DNA from: Gimesia chilikensis
Lineage (GTDB): Bacteria; Planctomycetota; Planctomycetia; Planctomycetales; Planctomycetaceae
Direction: 5' to 3'
Assembly (NCBI RefSeq): GCF_007744075.1
Contig: NZ_CP036266.1
Coordinates: 7,158,564 to 7,222,563 of the forward strand
Length of the DNA: 64,000 nt
Part shown: piece by piece, positions 7,257 through 16,068 of the stretch
Numbering within the stretch: the first letter of the stretch is position 1
How the letters are laid out: the number at the start of each line of letters is the position of its first letter
The notes under the pieces: model-generated
Databases searched by the model: none
What the model saw: the letters and a program-made list of their open reading frames with translations, nothing else
Told to the model about the DNA's origin: nothing
Translations under genes and position numbers: made by a program

Positions 7257-9272
7257 ATGAGCGAAGAAACCAGCCCGGATCAGAAATCTCAGACTTCCCC
7301 GCCCTTTGCGGGTTTCAAGCATCCTGCGCCGGAGCCTGATGAATCCCATCCCCTGCCCGGCCCTGACGGAATCCAGCGTCGCCTGGACGTTCCGCATCGC
7401 GATACCGAACTCACCTCGGAAGCTGACTCCAGTTTCAGTGCAGAGAAACAAGCTGCGCTGGAAGCAAGCCTCTCCCATGCTGCGGGTGCGGGCGAGACAC
7501 AGAGCCAGGGTGCCAGTGAATCGGGAACCTCACTGACCGGCGCAGAGCTGCTGACCCAGGCGGGTGAAATTGCGAACTACCTGAAAACCCAGTTCGCCGA
7601 AATCAGTCGACGGGAACAGACGCTGAACAGTCAGCTGGGTGAAATCGATAACGAACGTCGTAAGATTCGCATGTGGGTTTCTCAAATCGAAGAGCAATAC
7701 GACGAGCGGGAAGCCAGTATTCGGGACAAAGAAACCGAGCTGATCCGGAAAGCGGTCGAGTGCGAGAAGCTGGCGAAAACGGTTCAGCACGAACAGGAAA
7801 AAGTCTTCGAAGCCCAGGATCGAATCGAACAGGAGCGCAGCGAAATGCGTGACCTGATCCTGATGGAATTTGCAGAACAGCGTGAATCCCTGGAACGCCA
7901 GCGTCTGGATCTGATCAACGAACGGAAACGCATTCGCGAAGAAGTCCTGGAAACCCTGACTGAACAAAGGCGCGAGCTGGAACACGATCAGGACGAATGG
8001 CGGGGCGTGCGGCAGACCGAGTTGAATCATCTGAAGCGGGAACGCGAGCTGCACGAGGAAACAATTCGCAAGGTCGAAGCGGAACTCGAATCCCGCCGGG
8101 AAAAATTCGAACTGGAACTGAAAACCCGCCAGGCGGACTGGGAATCGAAACGCCACGCCGAGGAAGAGGCGCTGGCCACACGCGAACGGGACTTCGTCAT
8201 CCGTTCGGAAGAGATCGAACACCAGCTGTCAATTCAGCGCGAGGACCTGGAGCGCGAGTATGGTTCCCGGGAAGATCAGTTTGACCAGAAACGGACGCTG
8301 ATCGAGAACCGGATCAAGTTCCAGGAGAACCACCTGCTGCGACTGCGGACCCAGGTCGAAAAAGAACAGCATGAATTCCAGCGTCAGCAACAGATCCAGC
8401 AGCAGCAACACGAGCAGAACGAACGCATTCACCTGCTGCGGATGAAACAGCTGGACCGCTTCCGCGATTTACTGCAGCAGCGCGAGCAGTCGCTGAGTAA
8501 GGAACGGGCGCTGCATACCGAACTACGACGCTCCGTCGAACGGTATGAGACGAACCAGAAACAGCGGATGACTGACGAGTACGAAGCCTGGCACAAGGAA
8601 CGCGAGTCGCAAAAGGCGGAACTCCGCCGTCAGCACGACATGCTGGCTCTGCATGCAGAGAACCTCGAACGTCGACGCGAGCGGCTGGACACCCTGCGGG
8701 CGGAAGTCGAAGAGACACATCGCGGTACGCTCGAAATGCGGCTGGCACTGGAAGAGGGCTGGGCTCAGCTGACCCAGGCGGAAGGTGAGGAAGCAGCTCG
8801 CCTGCGACTGGATAAGGCCCGCGATGCACTGGCTTCACATTACCGGCAGTTACGCGAATCGCTGTCGGTGGAGCGGCAGGAACTGGATCATTCTCAGGAA
8901 CTGTTTCATCGACACCGAGACGAATTCCGCCAGGAACGGCAGGCCTTGTCCGAATGGATTGCAGAGCGGGATGAGCAGTTACGTCTGCGGAGCGAGCAAC
9001 TGCGGTTTGAAGCAGAACAGCTGGCAACACGCGATGCGGCCTGGGGTCAGAAACGGGAACTATGGTTGCAGGAGAAAGTTCAGGCGGAACAGATTATTCG
9101 TGACCTGCTGCAACAGTTGACCGACCTGACCGGCATTGAAGGCACGTTGAAAGCAACGGCCCTGCAGGCAGCAGCGGAAGAAGAAGCGACGCTCGATACA
9201 GATGAGGAAACGGAAGCATCTGCGGAAGCGTTTGATGCGGAGACGAAGCTGGATCTGCGCGACGAGGGTTAG
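7257..9272 (+). CDS. Large coiled-coil protein, function unknown
   Basis: A 671-residue soluble protein dominated by coiled coil. The ATG at 7257 follows AGGGAAAGGA and begins MSEETSPDQKSQT; the frame is open further upstream but without a better start. Residues 1-95 are Pro/Ser-rich and disordered. From about residue 100 to 640 there is almost uninterrupted heptad-rich Glu/Arg/Gln sequence (for example QEREQSLSKERALHTELRRS style repeats) without membrane segments, followed by an acidic tail. Long coiled-coil proteins of this sort are frequent in planctomycetes, where cytoskeletal or scaffolding roles have been suggested; the role here is unknown. Similarity searches would mostly return nonspecific coiled-coil matches. 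Confidence 0.85.
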   Translation: MSEETSPDQKSQTSPPFAGFKHPAPEPDESHPLPGPDGIQRRLDVPHRDTELTSEADSSFSAEKQAALEASLSHAAGAGETQSQGASESGTSLTGAELLTQAGEIANYLKTQFAEISRREQTLNSQLGEIDNERRKIRMWVSQIEEQYDEREASIRDKETELIRKAVECEKLAKTVQHEQEKVFEAQDRIEQERSEMRDLILMEFAEQRESLERQRLDLINERKRIREEVLETLTEQRRELEHDQDEWRGVRQTELNHLKRERELHEETIRKVEAELESRREKFELELKTRQADWESKRHAEEEALATRERDFVIRSEEIEHQLSIQREDLEREYGSREDQFDQKRTLIENRIKFQENHLLRLRTQVEKEQHEFQRQQQIQQQQHEQNERIHLLRMKQLDRFRDLLQQREQSLSKERALHTELRRSVERYETNQKQRMTDEYEAWHKERESQKAELRRQHDMLALHAENLERRRERLDTLRAEVEETHRGTLEMRLALEEGWAQLTQAEGEEAARLRLDKARDALASHYRQLRESLSVERQELDHSQELFHRHRDEFRQERQALSEWIAERDEQLRLRSEQLRFEAEQLATRDAAWGQKRELWLQEKVQAEQIIRDLLQQLTDLTGIEGTLKATALQAAAEEEATLDTDEETEASAEAFDAETKLDLRDEG

Positions 9273-9291
9273 CGGTTGTCATTTGAGCACA

Positions 9292-9541
9292 GTTGTTCGA
9301 ACCAACTGTGGCACGCGGCGGGTTGGTGTGCTGGTTCCGGATCGAGCGATTACTCTGGGACCTCTTGTTGCCTGTGGCAGTCCCGGATTGCATCCGGGAC
9401 CACCCGGTCTTATAGAAAATGTAATTTTGCGAGAGCGTTCGGAATCTTGCTCTGTCAGTTTCCTGCTCGCTGCGCTCGGCCCGAATTGTATTCGGGCTTA
9501 CCCATTATTCTGGGTTGGTCGGGCCAACTGTGGCAGCTGGT
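9292..9541. repeat. Mosaic intergenic repeat, block 1
   Basis: Two modules shared with the 34.5-38.2 kb region. Module D (9292-9408) begins at a GTTCGAACCAACTGTG inverted repeat and runs through CGGCGGGTTGGTGTGCTGG and GGGACCTCTTGTTGCCTG to the hairpin CCCGGATTGCATCCGGG. Module C (9453-9506) is CTGTCAGTTTCCTGCTCGCT followed by CGGCCCGAATTGTATTCGGG. After it, GGTTGGTCGGGCCAACTGTG (from about 9512) starts a second, truncated module D. The order D-C is the reverse of the block near 34.8 kb. Confidence 0.85.
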
Positions 9542-9560
9542 ATCAGAAAATGACCGGGGA

Positions 9561-9749
9561 TTAACGCAGGTCTTTCCAGGCGTCCCAGCAAAGGAAGAGC
9601 ACCAGGCCGGCGGAGACCAGGAACATGATGTCCATCATCATGCTGCCGCGAAAGGGAACGCCAATCGCGATATCAGCCAGTGCGAGGGCCGCCACGATTC
9701 CTGAAGCGGCCATCGAGCCCATGATCATTTTTTTGGGTGCATCTGACAT
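9561..9749 (-). CDS. Small two-helix membrane protein
   Basis: A 62-residue protein beginning MSDAPKKMIMGSMAASGIVA. It has two hydrophobic segments (about residues 9-31 and 37-55) separated by a short PFRGSMM loop, ending WDAWKDLR. I do not recognise a characterised family. The clean hydrophobic pattern and a start on a plain ATG support a real gene. It sits alone between the repeat block and a stretch without genes. Confidence 0.7.
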   Translation of the reverse strand: MSDAPKKMIMGSMAASGIVAALALADIAIGVPFRGSMMMDIMFLVSAGLVLFLCWDAWKDLR

Positions 9750-9982
9750 TAAGATCCTCGTCTCTCTCTACCTCTGTCAAAGCTGTCTGCTTAAAGGATG
9801 TCTTGTACTCGTCTTGAAATGACCTTCGATGAGCACTCTCGTTCCAAGTATACCTTATCCTCTGGTGGAATTTCCAGTCGATTCTGAGAACTGATTCCTC
9901 GCGTTGTTGATCCCTGCCCCGCTGCGATCTGCGAGACCTGAAAAACCGTTATAACAGTGCCAGCCGACACCTGCCGTGGGCT

Positions 9983-10399
9983 TCAGGATCCGAGCGAGCA
10001 GAGCTCGATGATGTGTCCGTCCGGGTCGTTGACGAAGGTCTGGGTGGCTCCATCGGGACGGGGTTTCGGGGGCGAAACAATGGGAATTCCCTGCTGGAGC
10101 GCCTGTGCGTAGGCCTGATTCGCATCCTGCACCTGAAAGGCGAAATGGTGTGTGCGGGTGTTCGGTTCGACATCGGCCTGGCCGGCTGCGCCGGACTGAT
10201 CGTGTTCCAGGATGAGGTGAATCTGCTGTCCGCCGATCTGGTACCAGTGCCCTTCGAAAGAAAACGCAGGTCGAGGCACCTGATCCATGCCCAGAAAATC
10301 GACGTAAAACTTACGCGCGGCTTCCAGATCTTTGACCACAAGAGTGATGTGATCGAAGGCTTGAACCTGCACACATTCTGTGGGGGCAACATCAGACAT
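9983..10399 (-). CDS. VOC-superfamily (glyoxalase/dioxygenase-like) protein
   Basis: A 138-residue single-domain vicinal-oxygen-chelate protein. It has the paired beta-alpha-beta-beta-beta modules: FDHITLVVKDLEAARKFYVD at residues 15-34 with a metal-ligand histidine at 17, HLILEH in the middle, THHFAFQVQD opening the second module, and DPDGHIIELCS carrying the terminal glutamate. The family includes glyoxalase I, fosfomycin-resistance enzymes and ring-cleaving dioxygenases, and the exact reaction cannot be read from sequence. It follows mqnE by 30 bp on the same strand and is probably co-transcribed; a role in menaquinone synthesis is not established. Confidence 0.9.
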   Translation of the reverse strand: MSDVAPTECVQVQAFDHITLVVKDLEAARKFYVDFLGMDQVPRPAFSFEGHWYQIGGQQIHLILEHDQSGAAGQADVEPNTRTHHFAFQVQDANQAYAQALQQGIPIVSPPKPRPDGATQTFVNDPDGHIIELCSLGS

Positions 10400-10429
10400 G
10401 AATTCGCCTTTCTTGTTTCAGGTTGCTGA

Positions 10430-11575
10430 TCAGGAAACGGAGGAGGCCAGGATCGGTTCCCCGATGCTCCAGGAAGCGCCGTCGCGGACAATGTGCCGAT
10501 AGAGGGTATCGCGTTCGACGGGGATGCGGCCTGCTTCCTTGATCAGGCGATGCAGCATTTCGACTGTCAGCCCTTCCGGCGTTTTGGCTCCGGCGTCGTG
10601 ATAGATCAGTTCGTGAACCACGGTTCCGTCCAGGTCGTCGGCACCAAAGCTGAGGGCGGTCTGCGCGGTCTTTTCGCCGAGCATGATCCAGTAGGCTTTA
10701 ATGTGATCGAAGTTGTCGAGCATGATCCGCGAGAGTGCGATCATCTTGAGGTCGGTGAGTCCGGAGGCTTTGGGAATTTCTGACATCCCGGTGTTTTCCG
10801 GATGGAAGGCCAGCGGGATAAACGTCTGGAATCCGCCGGTCTCATCCTGCAGTTCCCGCAGGCGACAGAGATGGTCGACGCGGTGCTTGGCCTCTTCGTA
10901 GTGGCCGTAGAGAATGGTGGCGTTACTCCGCAGTCCCAGGTTGTGAGCTTCTCGGTGGATGTCGAGCCAACTCTGGGCGTCGGCCTTATGTTCGCAGATT
11001 TTTTCGCGGACTTCGGGATGGAAGATTTCAGCGCCGCCGCCAGGCATGCTGCCCAGTCCGGCTTCCATCATCTGTTCGAGGACCCAGCGGGTCGGCTTTT
11101 TAGTCATGAAGCTGAACCAGTTGATTTCCACCGGCGTCCAGGCTTTGATGTGCAGCTCGGGATACTCGTCGTGAATGGTGCTAACGACGTCGAGGTACCA
11201 GTCGAATTTTTTCTGGTGATGCAGACCGCCGACGACGTGGATTTCGGTGGCGCCGCTGGCGCGGGCTTCCTGAACGCGTTCGCGAATCATGTCTTCGGTA
11301 AAGGTGTAGCCACGTTCGGATTTGAGATCGGCCCGGAAGGCGCAGAACTTACAGCGATAAACACAGACGTTCGTCGGGTTCAGGTGGATATTCGTGTTGT
11401 AAAACGCGAAGTTCCCGTTCTTGCGTTCACGGACCTGATTGGCCAGGCCGCCCAGCGTCAGGATATCGACTTTCTCGTCCAGAAAAACACCTTCGTCGAA
11501 GGTGATCCGCTCGCCGGTTTCGACTTTGCGGGTGATGGTTGCGAGCTGTTCCTGTTCGTTTTGATTCAGATTCAT
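10430..11575 (-). CDS. mqnE: Aminodeoxyfutalosine synthase (radical SAM)
   Basis: Radical-SAM enzyme that joins 3-[(1-carboxyvinyl)oxy]benzoate to SAM-derived adenosyl to give aminofutalosine, the second committed step of the futalosine menaquinone route. It has 381 residues. The cluster motif CVYRCKFC supplies cysteines 71, 75 and 78 after HLNPTN. VVGGLHHQKKFDWY, AWTPVEINWF, GLGSMPGGGAEIF and SFGADDLDGTVV follow the MqnE pattern rather than the related MqnC or CofH. The prenyltransferase mqnP is 101 bp upstream on the same strand, supporting the assignment. Confidence 0.93.
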   Translation of the reverse strand: MNLNQNEQEQLATITRKVETGERITFDEGVFLDEKVDILTLGGLANQVRERKNGNFAFYNTNIHLNPTNVCVYRCKFCAFRADLKSERGYTFTEDMIRERVQEARASGATEIHVVGGLHHQKKFDWYLDVVSTIHDEYPELHIKAWTPVEINWFSFMTKKPTRWVLEQMMEAGLGSMPGGGAEIFHPEVREKICEHKADAQSWLDIHREAHNLGLRSNATILYGHYEEAKHRVDHLCRLRELQDETGGFQTFIPLAFHPENTGMSEIPKASGLTDLKMIALSRIMLDNFDHIKAYWIMLGEKTAQTALSFGADDLDGTVVHELIYHDAGAKTPEGLTVEMLHRLIKEAGRIPVERDTLYRHIVRDGASWSIGEPILASSVS

Positions 11576-11676
11576 CAGACTGTCTGTTGATTCGTTTCGC
11601 GTATCAGAAAAATGGTGTTTAATCAGACCTGCCGACCGCGCAGCAGGACTTCTTCATTATGACGTTTCAGGCTGGC

Positions 11677-12549
11677 TTATGCGAGCCAGACATCGATCAA
11701 TCCCACAAAGAACAAACCAATACTGATCACGGCGTTCACGTGGAAAAAAGCCAGATTCACGCGTCCCAGGTCATCCGGATTGACCAGCAGGTGTTCATAG
11801 ATCAGCAGTCCCGCGACCGCGAGGACGGCGATCAGAAAGGGGATGCCCAGGGCAGCGACATACCAGAGGCTGAACAGGCAGACGATGGTCATGAAGTGGC
11901 TGAACATCGCGAAACGCAGGGCTTTTTTGATGCCCCAGCGGGAGGGGATACTGGAAAGCCGCTTGTCCTGATCAAAATGGACATCCTGACACGCATAGAT
12001 AATATCGAAACCGCCGACCCAGAAGAAGACGACCGCTCCCAGCAGAATGGGTTCCAGCGAGAGCGACCCGCGGATGGCGATCCAGGCAGCCAGGGGTGAG
12101 AGCATAAGGGCTGTCGAGAGCCAGTAATGGCACCAGATAGTGAAGCGTTTGGCGTAGGAATAGCCGAGTAGAAACAAGAGTACCGGCACCGCGAGGTAGA
12201 GGGGCCAGCGATTGGGTAAAAACAGGAGTGTCGAAGCGATAAAGGCCAGTGAAGTCAGCAGGGTGAAGATGGTTACCGCGCGGACACTGATTAGCCCTGC
12301 CGGGATGTGTCGCCCTGCGGTTCGCGGATTTTCTGCGTCGATGTCGCGGTCGATGAGTCGATTGAAGGCCATGGCTGCCGATCGGGCAAACAGCATACAG
12401 AGCAGAATCCCCACCAGTTCCTGCCAGCGAACGGTCTGACCGCGCCAGGCCAGTACGGCGGAGAGCAGCGCGAACGGGAGGGCAAAGATAGTATGGCTGA
12501 AGCGAATCAGTTCGAGTAACAGGCGCAGTCGGGCCAGCATTGAATTCAT
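11677..12549 (-). CDS. mqnP: UbiA-family prenyltransferase of the futalosine menaquinone pathway
   Basis: Integral membrane prenyltransferase that attaches the polyprenyl side chain to the 1,4-dihydroxy-6-naphthoate precursor. It has 290 residues and about eight or nine hydrophobic segments. The two aspartate-rich UbiA motifs are visible: NRLIDRDIDAENPRT near residues 63-77 and ACQDVHFDQDKR near 186-197. The GRHIPAG segment is typical of the group annotated as MqnP. Adjacency to mqnE favours this over ubiquinone or haem O prenyltransferases. Confidence 0.9.
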   Translation of the reverse strand: MNSMLARLRLLLELIRFSHTIFALPFALLSAVLAWRGQTVRWQELVGILLCMLFARSAAMAFNRLIDRDIDAENPRTAGRHIPAGLISVRAVTIFTLLTSLAFIASTLLFLPNRWPLYLAVPVLLFLLGYSYAKRFTIWCHYWLSTALMLSPLAAWIAIRGSLSLEPILLGAVVFFWVGGFDIIYACQDVHFDQDKRLSSIPSRWGIKKALRFAMFSHFMTIVCLFSLWYVAALGIPFLIAVLAVAGLLIYEHLLVNPDDLGRVNLAFFHVNAVISIGLFFVGLIDVWLA

Positions 12550-12688
12550 CTCATCAGAGGAGGATTGAGCGGTCGGGGTTGATCACGGCATACGATCGCT
12601 GGCTTCATCTTAGCTGATGTGCTGCGGGCACCCAAGTCAGGGAGACGCGAAACTCAGGCGCAGAGGCAGGAATCGGAGGTTTCCGAGC

Positions 12689-13561
12689 TTACCGGCTGGG
12701 AAAAGTGTTCAGGGAAGCGACATAATTCACGAAGCGATCTTCGACGCCGGGAATGTCGCGAGGCAGCCGGGCACTGAGGACCTCGGGGGATTCGTTGGTC
12801 TTCAGCTCCGAGAGATATGCGAGCAGTGCATCCCGGGCTTCGGGCGTGCTGTTCAACATGAAATGTGTCCAGGCCCAGGCTTCCTGGTAATCGACGCGTT
12901 GCATCTGCGAGACCTTCTCGAGCTGTTCCAGGCGTTTCATATCCGGCTTCCAGCCGTTATTAAGGGCGGCGGTGAGTCGGGACGCGTGATCGCGATTGAT
13001 CTGTCCGGGGGTATTGCCGGCGACTTCGAAGTATTCCGCGAGACCTTCGTCGAGCCAGAGCGGAACGGTCTTCAGGCTGGCATGCAGGAGTCCGTGTGTA
13101 AATTCGTGGCGGAGATCTTCCTGGATGCGGTCACCCCAGAAGGTGTAGACGGCGAGCTCTTTGGGAGTGCCCACAAAGTAAGCGCGACGCGGAGGCAGCC
13201 CCGGGTAGGTCAGATCGAGATAGTTGCGATACTCTTCCTGATTGGAAAAGAGGTAAACGGTGACCTGCTCGCTGTTCAAGGGAATATTCAGGGTGGCGGC
13301 GACATCTTCCCGCAGCTGAATCAGATCCTGAAACAGGGGATGTTCCTGCCCCAGTTTGAAATCGCTGAGCACGATCAGCTGTTCGGCACTGACGCTGTGT
13401 CGTGCGGGCAGATGGACGGCCTGATTTTTCGCGGCGGTCCGGCAGCCTTGAGCTGAGAACAGACAAAGTGTCAGACAGACATTCAGAGCGAGGGCTTTGA
13501 ATGCGGGCCATGACTTCCGGTGGGGAGTCTGATCCGGGCTGACGGGTAATTCGGTTTTCAC
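12689..13561 (-). CDS. Putative zinc metallopeptidase lipoprotein (gluzincin type)
   Basis: A 290-residue secreted protein with an N-terminal hydrophobic segment ending in a lipobox-like SAQGC, consistent with lipid anchoring. Residues about 150-180 contain HEFTHG (an HExxH zinc site) followed about 18 residues later by WLDEGLAEYFE, which supplies the third ligand and the GLAEY element typical of DUF1570-type and peptidase-MA-like gluzincins. Upstream is a beta-rich segment (VTVYLFSNQEEYRNYLD). Substrate unknown. It lies 139 bp upstream of mqnP on the same strand. Confidence 0.82.
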   Translation of the reverse strand: MKTELPVSPDQTPHRKSWPAFKALALNVCLTLCLFSAQGCRTAAKNQAVHLPARHSVSAEQLIVLSDFKLGQEHPLFQDLIQLREDVAATLNIPLNSEQVTVYLFSNQEEYRNYLDLTYPGLPPRRAYFVGTPKELAVYTFWGDRIQEDLRHEFTHGLLHASLKTVPLWLDEGLAEYFEVAGNTPGQINRDHASRLTAALNNGWKPDMKRLEQLEKVSQMQRVDYQEAWAWTHFMLNSTPEARDALLAYLSELKTNESPEVLSARLPRDIPGVEDRFVNYVASLNTFPSR

Positions 13562-13614
13562 GGTGAGCAGTCGGGTCTCAGTAAGCGGGGATAGTATCTG
13601 TCAGTAAGTCGCAG

Positions 13615-13953
13615 TTATAAACGTTTCTGGGAGGATTCCGGATTGGCGGCAGAGCGCTGCTTATCCGTACCGGGAAACAGACCGTCGAAGAATCCATTCG
13701 ATGCGGACTGAATAATGAGGTTCCCTTTTCCATTATCAATCAGTGACTGGGCCAGCCGGGGATGGTCTTTCCAGGTGGTCGCCTGCCATTTTCTGATGTC
13801 TGCGTAAGTATCGTGAAGACCGGCCTGTGATTTGGGGACCAGGTGCCAGCCTTCCTTTGACTGTACGATGTGATATTCAAATGCGGCATACATGCCACCC
13901 GCTCCGATCATCATGAAAATCAAAGCGGCTACGATTCGGCGCATCTCACTCAC
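13615..13953 (-). CDS. Small signal-anchored protein, unknown function
   Basis: A 112-residue protein with an N-terminal hydrophobic helix (IVAALIFMMIGAGGMYAAF) and a soluble extracytoplasmic part containing YHIVQSKEGWHLVPKSQ and ADIRKWQATTWKDHP. No known domain was recognised; similar short proteins with a 'GWHLVPK' element occur in planctomycetes as conserved hypotheticals (recollection, not searched). Same strand and 53 bp upstream of the metallopeptidase gene. Confidence 0.65.
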   Translation of the reverse strand: MSEMRRIVAALIFMMIGAGGMYAAFEYHIVQSKEGWHLVPKSQAGLHDTYADIRKWQATTWKDHPRLAQSLIDNGKGNLIIQSASNGFFDGLFPGTDKQRSAANPESSQKRL

Positions 13954-14073
13954 TTCCTTGTGTGTTAAATCCAGGTTCGCCTGCTGATCAGGGGCGGGAT
14001 CATCTCAGAAACCGGCAAATGCGGCAAGAGTGAACCTGAGGATTCAGCAGCAATGACGATACATAAGGCCACC

Positions 14074-15066
14074 TTAAGTGGCGGGAGTACCGAAAATGTC
14101 CCCCGGATGGATTTTCCGACCGCAGAGAAATTCCTTAACCTGCATGGCTCGCTTACCTTGCGGCTGAATCTGGTTGAGCTGCAGCAGCCCCGATCCTGTA
14201 CTGACGACAACGCGTCTGGTATCGGCGAAGACGACCGTTCCGGGAGCGGCCGCCTGTGGATCGACTTGCGGTTCCAAGGCTTCCAACTCTTCGGGAGTGA
14301 GTGGGTCGACATCCAGGATCTGCAGACGCAGGGGATCCTGTCCCGGATGCTGCAGAAAGGAGAACGGGCTGGGCCAAGGTTGCATGGCGCGGACGTGCCA
14401 GGAAATCTGTTCGGCGGTCTGGTTCCAGTCAATCGCGCCGACCTGCTTGTCCAGTGTGGGCGCGAAGGTGGCTTCCTCATGGTTTTGTGGCGTTTCGACG
14501 AGTGTGCCGGCTTCGATGTCGGACAGTAACTGCATGGCCAGCGGTGCGGCGAGGTCGGCAAGTCGATCCTGCAGTTGTCCCGTTGTTTCCTTGGGACCAA
14601 TTTCGGTTTCGACCATGCCGGCGATCGGGCCGGAGTCGAGGGCGCGTTCGATCCGGAAGACCGAGACGCCGCTTTGGGTCTCGCCATTCTGGATCGCATA
14701 AAGAATCGGGGCGGCGCCGCGATATTTTGGCAGCAGGGACGCGTGCAGATTAAAGGCACCGCAGCGGGGCATATCGAGCAGTTTCTGGGAGAGGATCTGT
14801 CCGTACGCGGCGACGAGGTACACGTCGGCCTGTAGCTGGTCGAGTTCTTCGAGTGCTTCCGCGGTATTGATTTTCGGCGGCTGAAAGACGGGGATCTCGT
14901 GTTCCAGGGCGAGCTCTTTCATCGGGTTTTTGTGGCGGTGATGTCCACGACCGGTCCGATCGGGCTGTGTATACAGGGCCAGAACCTCATGCTCGGAATC
15001 AATGAGCGCCTGAAACGCGGGAATCGCGAAGGTGCCGGTCCCCATCATGACTACTTTTAAAGGCAC
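14074..15066 (-). CDS. fmt: Methionyl-tRNA formyltransferase
   Basis: Formylates the initiator Met-tRNA using 10-formyl-tetrahydrofolate. It has 330 residues; the N-terminal catalytic domain has GTGTFAIPAF and NLHASLLPKYRGAAPI, with the Asn106, His108 and Asp144 triad. The C-terminal OB-like tRNA-binding domain begins near residue 210 (QISWHVRAMQPWPSPF). The partner peptide deformylase gene lies immediately upstream on the same strand, the common def-fmt order. Confidence 0.96.
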   Translation of the reverse strand: MPLKVVMMGTGTFAIPAFQALIDSEHEVLALYTQPDRTGRGHHRHKNPMKELALEHEIPVFQPPKINTAEALEELDQLQADVYLVAAYGQILSQKLLDMPRCGAFNLHASLLPKYRGAAPILYAIQNGETQSGVSVFRIERALDSGPIAGMVETEIGPKETTGQLQDRLADLAAPLAMQLLSDIEAGTLVETPQNHEEATFAPTLDKQVGAIDWNQTAEQISWHVRAMQPWPSPFSFLQHPGQDPLRLQILDVDPLTPEELEALEPQVDPQAAAPGTVVFADTRRVVVSTGSGLLQLNQIQPQGKRAMQVKEFLCGRKIHPGDIFGTPAT

Positions 15067-15191
15067 GGGAAATCTCCTACTGATGAGTCAGCCTCAGTCT
15101 GTACTCGCCCTGCTGCGCCGACTGGCATCAAAGACAGGGAAAACGCAGTTGCCGAACGAAAACAGTATCTCGCTGCGGATGACGGGCTGTG

Positions 15192-15782
15192 TTAATCCAG
15201 TTCCAGTTCGAGCTGGGCCAGTTGTTTGCGAAGTTCTTCATCCGAAGCAATTTCGCCTCGATCCTGCTGATGACGAAACTGGGCTTCGAAGTCAGCGATC
15301 TGGGCTTCCAGTTCTGCTTTTTTGGCTTCGACCATGCGATCCGTAAACATGACACCCTCGATGTGATCGTATTCATGTTGTACGGCGCGGGCGGCCAGAT
15401 CGTCGAGGGTGATCTCAAACAGCTGTCCGTTGAGATCGTAAGCTTCCACGGTAATTTCTTCGGAACGTTTGACGTCGCCGTAAAGCTGGGGGAGACTCAG
15501 GCAGCCTTCTTCCCCTTCGGCCGTCCCTTTGCGTTTGGTAATTTCCGGGTTGATGAAGACAAACTCTTCCTCTTTTTCGCCGGGATCGGAAGTCAGGTTG
15601 ATCACAAACAGTCGATACGGAAGTGCGACCTGGTTGGCTGCCAGTCCGATGCCCCGTGCCTGATACATGAGCTCGAACATCGTTTTGACGATATCGCGCA
15701 GTTCAGGCGTGATGCTTTTAATGGGTTTAGATTTCCAGCGGAGGGCAGGATGGGGATAATTGACGATTTGCAACGCAGCCAT
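15192..15782 (-). CDS. def: Peptide deformylase
   Basis: Metallo-hydrolase that removes the formyl group from nascent proteins. Start taken at the ATG at 15782 (MAALQIVNYPHPALRW), which matches the usual beginning of the family; the frame is open further upstream but that part resembles nothing. Motif 1 GIGLAANQV (residues 44-52), motif 2 EGCLSLP with ligand Cys94, and motif 3 QHEYDHIEG with His136, Glu137 and His140 are intact. About 25 extra charged residues form a C-terminal helix. It is 125 bp upstream of fmt. Confidence 0.95.
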   Translation of the reverse strand: MAALQIVNYPHPALRWKSKPIKSITPELRDIVKTMFELMYQARGIGLAANQVALPYRLFVINLTSDPGEKEEEFVFINPEITKRKGTAEGEEGCLSLPQLYGDVKRSEEITVEAYDLNGQLFEITLDDLAARAVQHEYDHIEGVMFTDRMVEAKKAELEAQIADFEAQFRHQQDRGEIASDEELRKQLAQLELELD

Positions 15783-15962
15783 AATTAGATGTACCCGGCG
15801 GGGTATGATACACAGTTCAGAAATCAGTCGATGACGGTACTCCAGTCTCTGCGAAGAGCGCGCAGGGAGAGACGCCATATACATAACTAACTGTATAGCA
15901 AGGCCGTACGGGAGATACAATCCTTATCCCCGTGAACAATGGCATTGTTCGCGTTTTTTCCA

Positions 15963-16041
15963 GCGTCTGGTCAGCCGCGGCACAGGCCACGAACGTGTTG
16001 TCGTGCCTGTCGACCCGTCTCAGGCCGAGACGACCAGACGC
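15963..16041. other. Three-way-junction inverted repeat (candidate structured element)
   Basis: A perfect 10-bp outer stem (GCGTCTGGTC 15963-15972 with GACCAGACGC 16032-16041) encloses two hairpins: ACAGGCCACGA 15982-15992 with TCGTGCCTGT 16001-16010 (one bulge), and GTCTC 16017-16021 with GAGAC 16027-16031, which stacks directly on the outer stem. It lies 28 bp past the 3' end of a minus-strand lipoprotein gene. A smaller palindrome GAACAATGGCATTGTTC followed by T6 (about 15943-15958, read on the plus strand) adjoins it. Confidence 0.55.
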
Positions 16042-16068
16042 CACTGCACAGCCGCTACCACATGCATC

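Noticed and set aside
9094-9393. Open frame through repeat block 1, sharing GNKRSQ and RNQHTNPP words with a frame at 34755-34943
   Set aside because: Both frames lie inside the intergenic repeat, so their similarity comes from the repeat itself. There is no ribosome-binding site and no domain. They could be miscalled as a conserved protein family.
13965-14759. A 264-residue minus-strand frame overlapping fmt on the same strand
   Set aside because: It lies in a different frame of fmt, is Arg/Ser/Pro-rich with no domain, and fmt has all its catalytic residues.
15943-15958. Palindrome GAACAATGGCATTGTTC followed by T6 as a terminator
   Set aside because: Oriented for the plus strand, but no plus-strand gene ends near it. 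Kept only as part of the structured region described at 15963-16041.
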